Below, piece after piece: positions 7,985 through 18,300 of a stretch of 59,561 nt of DNA (position 1 is the first letter of the stretch; every line of letters begins with the position of its first letter). The position numbers were made by a program, and so were the translations under genes. The notes beneath the pieces are model-generated. The model was not told the DNA's origin. It saw only the letters and a list, made by a program, of their open reading frames with translations, and ran no database searches. This DNA comes from Algivirga pacifica (GTDB lineage: Bacteria; Bacteroidota; Bacteroidia; Cytophagales; Flammeovirgaceae), in the NCBI RefSeq assembly GCF_039543525.1, contig NZ_BAABJX010000035.1, positions 1 to 59,561 on the forward strand, read 5' to 3'.

Positions 7985-10900
7985 ATGATGCAGGAAAGGA
8001 TGTTTCGTATCTATCGTTCTTCGGCCGGTTCGGGGAAGACGTTTACATTGACCAAGGAATTCTTGAAGTTGGCCTTGACAACCGTAGACGAGGATGGACG
8101 ATTTGATAGTGGTTATTATAAGCACATATTGGCCGTGACTTTTACCAGGGATGCAACCAATGAAATGAAGCAAAGGATCCTGCAAAAGCTCTCTACTTTT
8201 GCTACGTTGAATTTAGAGGCTGGTGATACAGATGATTTGCTGGAGGTGATCTTGTCGGAAGCATTAGATAAGTTTAAGACAGCCGAAGAGGGACGAAGAT
8301 TAATCTGTCAAAGAGCTCAGTTGGTTCATGAGAAACTGTTACATAATTATGCAGATTTCTCTGTCAGTACCATTGATTCATTTAATCAAAAGGTGATTCA
8401 GGCTTTCAAGAAAGATCTGGACTTACCCTTCAACTTTGAGTTGGAGTTGGATAGTAAAGAGTTGTTGGAGGAAGCGGTTTATCTTTTGCAGGAACAGGTG
8501 GGAGAGGAACGTGATGCGGCATTAAGTGAGTTATTGGTAGAGTTCGCCTTGAATAAGGCGGATGATGAGCGACACTGGTATATTGATAAGGACCTGTTTG
8601 ACTTTGGCAAGAACCTTTTCAATGAGGATGTCTATCAGGTGATTAAAACCATGCGTTCCCTGGATCTGGAAGGGTTCAAGAAAATCAAGAAGCAACTATT
8701 TGATTTTGTAGCGTCTTTTGAGGAGAATATTAAAGAGTTAGGAAATAAGGCGATCGAGCTGCTACAGCAGTATCAAATTGAGAAGGAGCATCTTTCTCGT
8801 GGATCGCTGTATAATTACTTTTTGCATCATGCTACGATGGAAGAAGGATTCCATAAACTATCCCCTAATCAAACCGTCCGAAATACTTTTGAGCAAGATA
8901 AATGGCTTTCCGCTAAAGGAAAAAAAGCAGGTGTAGAAGGTGCCCTGGAGCAAATCAAGCCAGAACTGACAGCCATCTACTATGCATTTGAAAAGAAGCG
9001 GGAAGATGAGGAGTTTATGAGTCAGTATGTGGTCGCTCAACAGGTAAGAAAGCGTATCTTTTTGTTGGCGACGATTAATGAGCTAGATAAACTTCTGTTT
9101 CAACTCAAAACGGAAAAGGGAGTGGTACATATCTCAGAGGTGAACAACAGTATTCATGACTTGATTAACGGAGAACCCGTTCCCTATATCTATGAACGTA
9201 TAGGAGAGCGTTACCGCCATATCTTGATCGATGAGTTTCAGGATACGTCCAAAATGCAATGGCATAACCTGGTACCTTTATTATCCAATGCATTAGCCAA
9301 TCATTGTATGTGTTTGGTCGTGGGAGACGCTAAACAGGCTATTTATCGTTGGAGAGGTGGGCGTGCCGAGATGTTGGTGCAATTACCGGCTTTACCAACA
9401 GCTAGAGGAACGGCTTTGGAGCAGGAAGAACTGGTGTTTCGTCAGCATGAGGATGTTCAAAACTTGGCGACAAACTATCGAAGCCATGAAAATGTCATTC
9501 AGTTTAATAATGCCTTCTTTGATGTACTGATCCAACAATTAAGTAAAGAGACTACACATCTAGGCAACTATTATAAGGAAGTAGAACAAAAGTATAATTC
9601 CAAAAAAGGAGGGGAGGCTTATGTTACACAAATAGATCCTCAGGAGAAAGATGCCACTTTGCGCAAAACCGTCTATCAGGAGGCTACGCTGGAGATGATA
9701 TTGATGCAGGTGGAGGAACTGCAGCAAAAGGGCTATAAGTTGTCTGATATAGCGATTTTGGTAAGGCAGAACAAGCAAGGTGTTGCGATTGCCGAATACC
9801 TGATGGAACGCAAGTATGAGGTGATTTCTTCAGAATCCTTATTGTTGATGAATGCAGAGGTAGTCGGCTTTTTGATTGACTTTTTGCGATTGTTTACGAC
9901 TTATGCAGATGCCTCCTTGAAGATGAGTATTCTTCGTTTCCTGAAGAAGCATCAGGCGGTAATGAATCAGGAAGAGAGCTCTTCTTTTATGCAAGGTGCT
10001 GCGTATGTGAAGTCTGCAGAAGCAGTTTTACAATCCGATTACCTAAAAGACTTCTTCCTTTACCTTAATCAGGTATTTGGGTATCATTTGCAATTGGGAC
10101 GTTTGCAGTTTATGTCCTTGTATGAGATGATCGAAGAACTGACGATACAGTTGAAGCTAAATACCTTAAAGGAGCAGCAAATTTATCTACATAAGTTTAT
10201 GGAGACGATATTGTTGTTTACACAAAAGGAAGGGAATAGTGTACAGGATTTCTTACAGTATTGGGAACGGAAAAAAGCAGACTTATCTATAGCCTTATCA
10301 GATACAGGGGATGCGATCAGGATTATGACTATTCATAAATCCAAGGGATTGGAGTTCCCTGCGGTGATCATGCCTTTTGTAGATTGGAGTGTGCAGCCCA
10401 GGCCGGGAGATGTATTATGGCAGCCTTGGGAGCATAATCCTATCGCTCCGGATTTGTCTGCAGTAACCTTGGGGGTGTCGAGTGACCTGGAGCAGACAAG
10501 TTTTATAGATTCCTATAAGGAAGAAATGGAGGCAGTACTGACAGATGCCTTGAACGTATTATATGTTGGACTCACTAGGGCAGGGCGTTATTTACATGTG
10601 ATTACACAAGAGAAGAAGCTCCCAAAAACAGGGAAGTTTACGACTGTGAGTCAGTTTTTACAATATTTCATAGAGCGATCAGGAAAAGAGCAGGATTTAC
10701 AGGAGCTAGCATTGAGTAGGGAATATGAGGGGGTAACTGCAGGGATTCATCGTTATACTTTTTTTGAGGATGAAGAACCAATTATCCAGAAAAAAATAGC
10801 AATGACTAATACCTTTGAGATACAAGAGTATGTGCATATTGATAATAAAGAGGAAATAGCTTTACGTTCTATAGAGGTAGAGGAGGGAGAAAGAGCGATT

Positions 10901-11371
10901 TCTATATTTGATGTTTTTTCTGCCAAGAATCAAGGAATTATGATTCATAAGGCTTTTGAACGTATTATCTATGAAGAAGATATTGAGGATGTGGTCAGAA
11001 ACCTTAAGTATGAAGGAGTGATCAGTGAACAAGATGAAGCAGATTTTATTGAGCGGATGAACACAGTGGTGAGCTTGCCTGAAATACAGCAGTATTACAA
11101 TAGGAAGTCCGGTTACGAGATCCTTAATGAAACAGAGCTATTACTAAAAAGTGAGGAAGAACTTTTGAGTGTGAAAACCCTTCGTCCAGACCGATTGATG
11201 CTGAAGGGAAAGGAAGCGATTGTCATTGACTATAAAACAGGACATCCAGAAGAGAAATACAAGGAGCAAGTAAAGAAGTATTCCAGACAACTAAAAAAAA
11301 TGGGGTATGCTAATGTATTGATGTTCTTAGTATATACGGAGTTGCCTAAGGCTGTACAGGTGTTTGAGTAA
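7985..11371 (+). CDS. RecB/AddA-like UvrD-family helicase-nuclease
   Basis: A 1128-residue superfamily 1 helicase fused to a C-terminal RecB-type nuclease. Visible motifs: Walker A SSAGSGKT (residues 12-19), motif II DEFQDTS (about 416-422), motif III VVGDAKQAIYRWRGG, motif IV TNYRSHENV, motif V IHKSKGLEFPAV, motif VI YVGLTRA, and the PD-(D/E)XK core RPDRL...VIDYKTGH at about 1065-1085. This matches the AddA/RexA half of the end-processing machinery that prepares double-strand breaks for recombination. The usual AddB partner is not beside it here. The start may be either of two adjacent ATGs at 7985 and 7988. Confidence 0.92.
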   Translation: MMQERMFRIYRSSAGSGKTFTLTKEFLKLALTTVDEDGRFDSGYYKHILAVTFTRDATNEMKQRILQKLSTFATLNLEAGDTDDLLEVILSEALDKFKTAEEGRRLICQRAQLVHEKLLHNYADFSVSTIDSFNQKVIQAFKKDLDLPFNFELELDSKELLEEAVYLLQEQVGEERDAALSELLVEFALNKADDERHWYIDKDLFDFGKNLFNEDVYQVIKTMRSLDLEGFKKIKKQLFDFVASFEENIKELGNKAIELLQQYQIEKEHLSRGSLYNYFLHHATMEEGFHKLSPNQTVRNTFEQDKWLSAKGKKAGVEGALEQIKPELTAIYYAFEKKREDEEFMSQYVVAQQVRKRIFLLATINELDKLLFQLKTEKGVVHISEVNNSIHDLINGEPVPYIYERIGERYRHILIDEFQDTSKMQWHNLVPLLSNALANHCMCLVVGDAKQAIYRWRGGRAEMLVQLPALPTARGTALEQEELVFRQHEDVQNLATNYRSHENVIQFNNAFFDVLIQQLSKETTHLGNYYKEVEQKYNSKKGGEAYVTQIDPQEKDATLRKTVYQEATLEMILMQVEELQQKGYKLSDIAILVRQNKQGVAIAEYLMERKYEVISSESLLLMNAEVVGFLIDFLRLFTTYADASLKMSILRFLKKHQAVMNQEESSSFMQGAAYVKSAEAVLQSDYLKDFFLYLNQVFGYHLQLGRLQFMSLYEMIEELTIQLKLNTLKEQQIYLHKFMETILLFTQKEGNSVQDFLQYWERKKADLSIALSDTGDAIRIMTIHKSKGLEFPAVIMPFVDWSVQPRPGDVLWQPWEHNPIAPDLSAVTLGVSSDLEQTSFIDSYKEEMEAVLTDALNVLYVGLTRAGRYLHVITQEKKLPKTGKFTTVSQFLQYFIERSGKEQDLQELALSREYEGVTAGIHRYTFFEDEEPIIQKKIAMTNTFEIQEYVHIDNKEEIALRSIEVEEGERAISIFDVFSAKNQGIMIHKAFERIIYEEDIEDVVRNLKYEGVISEQDEADFIERMNTVVSLPEIQQYYNRKSGYEILNETELLLKSEEELLSVKTLRPDRLMLKGKEAIVIDYKTGHPEEKYKEQVKKYSRQLKKMGYANVLMFLVYTELPKAVQVFE

Positions 11372-11449
11372 GTGTCCATAGGATTTTGGTATATGTCTTG
11401 TAGTAGAAAGCATAATTAAATTATTCTAAGAACTTTAACCGATAAAGTT

Positions 11450-12004
11450 ATGATGAGAAGAGAGCACTTTCTACTAGGGATATTACTATTGATTTTTACG
11501 ACACCGGTTATAGCGCAGAAAGGAAAGGTATTTCCTAAGCTGGAGATGATCACGGTTGACCGTCAAATGATGACACTTCCCTTAAAGAAGTCTGTAAAGC
11601 CTTCATTGATTGTTATGGCGTGCTCTCCCAAAGCCGAAAAGGTAATGTCTACTTGGGCACAACCATTTTATGATAATTTTTTATCCGCCTCTCCTAAGGG
11701 ACAACTTTTTGAAATGAAGGTTTACGAGGTAGAGGTGTTTTTTGCCGGAATGTTGGGAGGAGTCAAGAACTCCTTGGAAGGACAAGTCTTAAAACGTATG
11801 AAAACCAATGTAGACCCGAAGCTTCATTCCCATGCAGGTATTTATAAAGGAGATGTTCGTTCACTAAGAAAAAAGCTATCAATAGAGAAAAGCTCTCCTA
11901 AACTATTTGTCTTGAATACAAATGGGAAAATTGTGCATATGGTGTCAGGGGAGTATACCCCGCAAAAAATGAGAAGTATAGAGGCAGCATTGGATCGTCT
12001 ATAG
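11450..12004 (+). CDS. Exported protein, possibly thioredoxin-fold, no CXXC
   Basis: A 184-residue protein with a signal peptide ending in TTPVIAQKG. The sequence VKPSLIVMACSPKAEKVMSTWAQPFYDNF followed by a late strand SSPKLFVLNTNGKIVHMVSGEYTP resembles the beta-alpha layout of thioredoxin-like proteins. The redox CXXC is absent: ACSPKAEK keeps a single Cys. It is therefore unlikely to be a disulfide oxidoreductase; I do not assign a function. It starts 78 bases after the helicase gene; two terminators lie downstream. Confidence 0.7.
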   Translation: MMRREHFLLGILLLIFTTPVIAQKGKVFPKLEMITVDRQMMTLPLKKSVKPSLIVMACSPKAEKVMSTWAQPFYDNFLSASPKGQLFEMKVYEVEVFFAGMLGGVKNSLEGQVLKRMKTNVDPKLHSHAGIYKGDVRSLRKKLSIEKSSPKLFVLNTNGKIVHMVSGEYTPQKMRSIEAALDRL

Positions 12005-12090
12005 GCCTTTTTGAGTTAAAGAGGGAGACTAAATCATTTGATCTACTAGCCTGTAGTTACGAAAGATTTTAAGTGTAAGCTTTTATGAAA

Positions 12091-12118
12091 AAAAGAGGGT
12101 GATCGCCCTCTTTTTTTT
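12091..12118 (+). terminator. Intrinsic terminator after the exported protein gene
   Basis: AAAAGAGGG pairs with CCCTCTTTT around a 6-base loop, with an A run before and T8 after, so it could work in both directions. Confidence 0.88.
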
Positions 12119-12204
12119 GGTTTTCAGAGAAATCATACACTGTAATTGAAGGGTAATGTAATAGAGAGGTCACTGAAAGTACAACTTTACGATTCTTCAA
12201 TAAT

Positions 12205-12234
12205 TAAAAATAGCCTTATGAGGGCTATTTTTTT
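12205..12234 (+). terminator. Second intrinsic terminator
   Basis: AAAAATAGCC pairs with GGGCTATTTTT around a short loop, followed by T residues. It lies about 90 bases after the first terminator with no protein gene between them. Confidence 0.82.
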
Positions 12235-12380
12235 GCGTAAAAATTAACAAAGCGCTTCATTACTTACGTACTCGAATTTTCAGGAGAATAGGAAATGTTA
12301 CTTGGGTGAGTTGCTAGTAATGTAATTGCTGGTATTTCACTTATTAACTAATAGTTCAAAACCTAATTACCTAAAATTCA

Positions 12381-15300
12381 ATGGATCAAAAACCCAAATC
12401 AATGACTTTAGGTGCTGCAAGTATCATGCGCTGGCTATTACTGCTTGCTTGTGTGATGTCTGGCATGACCTTTGGCTGGGCGGATACCCCGACCAGTGAA
12501 AAAGATAGTAACATAGGGCTTACTGTTACAGAAATAATTAAGGATGTTTCTTGTAATGGAGGTAAAGACGGCGGCATAGACATCACGATTAGTGGTGGGG
12601 AGGCGCCTTATTACTGCTTGTGGAATACAGGTGCTACAACCGAGGATCTTGCAGGGGTACCCGCAGGAAACTACTGGGTAAAAGTATATGATAAACATGG
12701 ACTGCAGGGACAGTGGTTTTATGAGATTAAACAACCTGACCCAATCATCATTAAAGGGACACCATCGCCAGATTATTGTGGACAGATGAATGCTTCCATT
12801 TATTTGGAGGTGAGTGGTGGTACTATGCCTTACTCTTTTGCGTGGACTGATGGCAGTGTTGCGGAGGATCGTACGGGATTGGCTGCAGGAATCTATACGG
12901 TGAAAGTTACCGATGCGAATGGCTGTCAAAAAGAAGCCTCTTTTGAAGTGGGAGTACAGGCTGACTTTCAAATCACAGGAGTAGTAGGTAACAATCTTTG
13001 TAATGGGCAAAGTAACGGTAGTATTACGGTAAATGTGATCGGCTCTACAGCTCCTTATACATTCTTATGGAGTAATGGAGCAACAACTCAAAACCTTTCA
13101 GGATTACAAGAAGGAGTATATACGGTAGACATTACCGATAAGAATGGTTGTGTGAAAAGTAAAACATTTACGCTTACAGATCCTTATGCTCTCGAAGCAT
13201 CTGCAGTGGTAGAAGACAATAATTGTGGAGCGACTTATGAAGGAGCAATTAAGTTGAGTGTTAGTGGAGGGGTGGCTCCTTATACCTATTTGTGGAATAC
13301 AGGGGCAATAACGAAAAACTTATTAGGCTTGGCAGCGGGAGATTATACAGTGGTCATCACCGATGCCAATGGTTGCCAAATCACCAAAATGTACACCGTA
13401 CAGGATATTACCGGTTTAGGTATCAAGAGCTATGTAACCGATGTATCTTGCTATGGTGAAAGTGACGGAGAAATAGATATAGAGGTAAATGGAGGAGAGC
13501 GACCTTATACTTATGTATGGAATACAGGAGCGACAACACAGAATTTATATGATGTGCCAGCAGGAAGCTACTTTGTAACCGTCACTGATGCTAAAGGTTG
13601 TAAAGCATCTTTGGGGGTTATGGTGAAGTCAGCAGGAGCATTGTCATTGTCTTCTCAAGTAAAGGATGTGGTCTGTAAAGGAGAAAATAATGGAGCAATT
13701 GATTTAACCGTGAATGGTGGTACCGCTCCTTTTACCTTCAAATGGTCTAATGGAGCGACTACGGAGGATCTTACGAACCTTCCAGCAGGAACTTATTCAG
13801 TGGTTGTTACGGATAAAAATGGATGTGGTACACAAGGGACATTTAAAGTCAATGATGGTTCTGACATTAAAATCATAGGAGAAGTATACGATATCTGTGG
13901 AAAAAACAATAACGGCAAGATTATTTGCCAGATTTCTGGTGGAGTAGCACCTTATACGATTTCATGGGATTATGGAAGTTCCAATAATAAGGAGCTTTAT
14001 AACCTTCCTCCGGGACTGTATGAAGTGACCGTCACTGATGCCAAAGGATGTCAGGTGAAGAAGACGTTTGAAGTAAAAGCATCTCCGGTAATTTATGCTA
14101 AGGAGACAATCAAAGATGTAAGCTGTAATGGCTTGAGAGATGGAAGTATTGAATTGCTTGTGAAAGGAGGAACGTTACCATTATCGTTCAAGTGGTCTCA
14201 TGGGTCAACCACCAAGAATGTATATAACCTTTCAGCAGGAAGCTATACTGTGACCATTACGGACGCTGTAGGTTGTGAAATAGTATATACTTATGAAGTA
14301 GGACAACCTGATCGAATCAAGGCTAATGCGATTGTGAAGGATGCAGGTTGTGAAGGGGTCGGTGGTAGTATTGAGTTGAATGTATCGGGAGGAACCGCTC
14401 CTTATACCTATTTGTGGTCTAATGGAGCAACGACGAGTAGTGTGTTTGATCTTCCGGTAGGAAACTATAGTGTTAAGATTACTGATGCAGAAGGTTGTGA
14501 ACTGAATAAGTCGTTTACGATTAAGAAGCTAAATCCTCTGAGTATTTATTACAATAAGAAAGATGATGTTTGCGGTACTAGTAATACCGGAGCGATTTAC
14601 CTCAATGTATCAGGAGGAAAGGCACCATATGCCTATTTGTGGAATACAGGAGCTACGACATCTTCTATTACAGGGTTGGCAGCAGGTGATTATACCGTGA
14701 CAGTCACAGATGCCGCCGGTTGTGAAGAACGCAAAACCATTACCGTTGGACTGGAGACTACCTTGAGAGTGAATATCAACAAAAAGGATATTTCTTGCTT
14801 TGGTGAAATGGATGGGGAAGCGAAGGCGATTGTTTCCGGTGGACAGGCACCATATTCTTATAAGTGGTCTAATGGGGCAACAACACAAGTAATTACGGGA
14901 CTTTCTGCAGGTATATATACCGTAGAGGTTACAGATAGTAAGTACTGTGTACAAACTGCTACTGTGGAAATTAAAGAGCCAACGGCTTTAACGTTGGAAA
15001 CGACCCCGCAAAACTTGAAATGTTTTGGAGATACGAATGGTAAGATTTTATTGACTGTTTCCGGTGGAACAGCACCGTATACCTATTTGTGGTCTAATGG
15101 AGCAATTACTAAAGACCTTACGAGCGTATCGGCAGGTACCTATAAGGTTATTGTAACAGATAGTAGAGGATGTAAGGCCGAAAAAGAAGAAACCATTACA
15201 CAGCCTACCCCTATTGATATCACTTACGAGATAGAGGAAGAATCCTGTCCGGGACAGAAAGATGGAAGTATTGTTCTGACAGTGTCAGGAGGAAAAGCCC

Positions 15301-18300
15301 CCTATAGGTATCATTGGTCTAATGGAGCAACGACTAAGGACCTGATCAATATTGGAGCAGGTACTTATAAGGTGATTGTGACCGATGCTTATAACTGTAA
15401 GAAAGAAGCAGTTATTAAGATGTCGTCTCCTAAATCAATTAAGATAGAGGCTTATAAAGAGGATGTGTCTTGTACCAATGATTCTGATGGATCTATTACG
15501 TTAGTAGTAACTGGAGGAACAGTACCGTATACCTATTTGTGGTCTAATGGAGCAACGACTAAGAACCTGACAGGGTTAAGTACAGGCGTTTATTCTGTAA
15601 CCGTAACGGATAGCAATGCTTGTACAGCATCGAAAACTATTAAAATAGAGACAGGATCTGAACTGAAGTTGAAGCTAACCAAGAAGGATATCTTGTGTTA
15701 TGGAGATAAGGATGGAGAGGCTAAGGTAATCGTATATGGAGGTGTAGCACCGTATACTTACTTATGGTCAAACGGTGAGACAACTTCAACGATTACAGGA
15801 CTTGCTGTAGGTACTTATTCCGTACAGGTAACGGACGCCAAAGGATGTGTCGGTACAGGGGCAGTAGAAATCAAGAGCCCGAATGCTTTGTCAATATCCT
15901 TACAGAAAACGGACGTGACTTGTGCAAGTGGCAATGATGGAACGATTACAACTATAGTAAATGGTGGAAGAGCCCCTTATTCCTTCTTATGGTCTAATGG
16001 AGAGACTACTCAAAACTTGTCAGGACTTACCCCTGGTTTCTATGAAGTGATAGTTATCGATGCCAATGGTTGTAAAAGAACGGCTAAGACCGAAATAAAA
16101 GGACCGGAAGGCTTTAAGGTAATATTAAAGAAAGAAGATGTTACTTGTAAAGGTGCTATGGATGGGGCTATCGAAGCTATTGTGAATGGAGGAAAGGCAC
16201 CATATACTTACCTTTGGTTAACTGGAGCGACGACATCCAGTATCTCGAGCCTGATGCCAGGTGTATATAATGTGACCGTAACAGATGCGAATGGCTGTCA
16301 GGCAAGCAATAGTATCCAAATTATGGAGCCAGAAGAAATCTCTCTGGTAAGCGCTGTGATTAATCCTTCAGCACCGGATGTAGCGGATGGTAGTATAAAT
16401 CTAGTAGTTTCTGGAGGAACGCCTCCGTATACGTACCTCTGGTCAAATGGGGCAACAACAGAAGACCTGTCAGAACTGTTGCCGGGGACATATAGTGTAA
16501 TAGTGACTGATGCTAACGGATGTATTGCTAAAGACACGGTGACTTTAACAACAGGTGAATCAGAGCTTACCCTGAGGGTAATTGCTATACCAGTGCCATG
16601 TAAAGGAGATTCTACTGGAAGGTTACAGGGGATCGTTTCAAATGGAGTGCCTCCTTATAAAATTACCGTAAAACAAGGAGATACCATTATTGGTGAGTTC
16701 CCTGGATTAGGAGATGGATTTCAGGAGTTAACAGGACTACCGGCAGGGGTATATACGGTCATGGCAGAAGATGCTCAAGGGCAAATGGTTTCCGCTTCAG
16801 CAGAAATCACGGAGCCTGAGTTTGAATTATCTGCTAATATCAGTACGAATATAGCGGCAGGTTGTGAATCGGCAGATGGAATTTTGTTGGTAGATGTTAC
16901 AGGAGGTACTGAGCCTTATATGTATCAGTGGAGTAATGGAGCAACCACTAAAGACTTGGTCAATGTGGTTGCAGGAAGTTATACCTTAATCGTGACCGAT
17001 GCCAATCAATGTACCACAGTGCTTACAGGGGTTGTTGAGCAGGAAAATAATCTGGAGGTATCAGTAGTCGCAACACCAATTCCATGTTTTGGTGATAGTA
17101 CAGGTATGGTGATGCTTACAGTAGAAGGAGGCAAAGCACCATTCTCGTATCAGTGGAGTAATGGCGCAACCACTCAGAACCTTGTGAATGTACCGGCAGG
17201 GACATATCAGGTGACGGTGATGGATGCTGATAGCTGTACAAAAGTAGTGGGGGATATTGTGGTAGAACAGCCGGATGCACCAATTCAAACTTCTTTGGAA
17301 GGAATGAACCCTTCAGCTATACTTGCTACGGATGGAGCTATAGACTTAACCGTATCAGGAGGTACACCTCCGTATGCATACTTGTGGTCTACAGGAGCCA
17401 CAACACAGGATTTATCTGATTTAATGGAAGGGCAGTACTTTGTGGAAGTGACGGATGCCAATGGTTGTGTGAAAGAAGATTCTGTTTTTCTGGTAGCACA
17501 GCGAGGAGATATCGTATTGAGATTACAAACGGTACCTGTGCTTTGTAAAGGAGACTCTACGGGTAGACTACAGGCAGTAATATCAAGAGGAGAACCACCT
17601 TATGAAGTGAGAGTGGAGAAGGATGGACAAGTAGTAGGCGTATTTACAGGGCTTCCTGATGGCTTTCAGGAATTGGATAGCTTACCAGCGGGAATGTATG
17701 ATGTATTCGTGGAAGATGCAGTAGGGGCAACGGATCAGGCTTCTGCCGAAATCACAGAGCCGGATAAAGCTTTGGATCTTGTGATTGAAAAACAAGACCA
17801 AACTGTACCAGGCGTACCGGATGGTTCGTTCAAGTTTATCCTAAGTGGAGGAACGGAACCATACGATGTAACGGTAACAGGACAGTTAGATACGGTGTTT
17901 AATGACCTTTTAGCAGGAGAATACTTAGTAGAGAACCTAGGACCTGGAACTTACTTCATTCAAGTAATTGATGAAAATGGATGTTCTGAGATGGCAACAG
18001 TAATGGTAGAGCCTAAAGAGACCCCTTGTGAAGAAGTTCGATTGGAGTCTTCAGCTACGGTGACCAAGGAAAGTACTCCGGGTGCAGCAGATGGAGTCAT
18101 AGCGGTGAGTATATCAGGAGGAGAAGCTCCATATACCTATAGTTGGGTAGGTCCAGATGGATTCACTTCAATGGAGCAAAATATCTCAGGATTGGTAGCT
18201 GGTAAATATGATTTGGAAGTGGTGGATACTAATGGTTGTCGAGGACGCTTCTCTTACGTTGTGAGAGTAGGGCAGACGCCACCGACAGATCCTTGTGACG

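Larger units (their letters stand above)
12005..12380. other. Intergenic region with two terminators
   Basis: About 375 bases holding terminators at 12091-12118 and 12205-12234. The roughly 85 bases between them could be a small RNA ended by the second hairpin. No Bacteroidota -7/-33 promoter pair is convincing before the giant gene. Confidence 0.5.

Noticed and set aside
12438..13010. A 190-codon frame antisense to the giant gene
   Set aside because: A shadow of the repeated coding sequence; repeats create long open antisense frames by chance.
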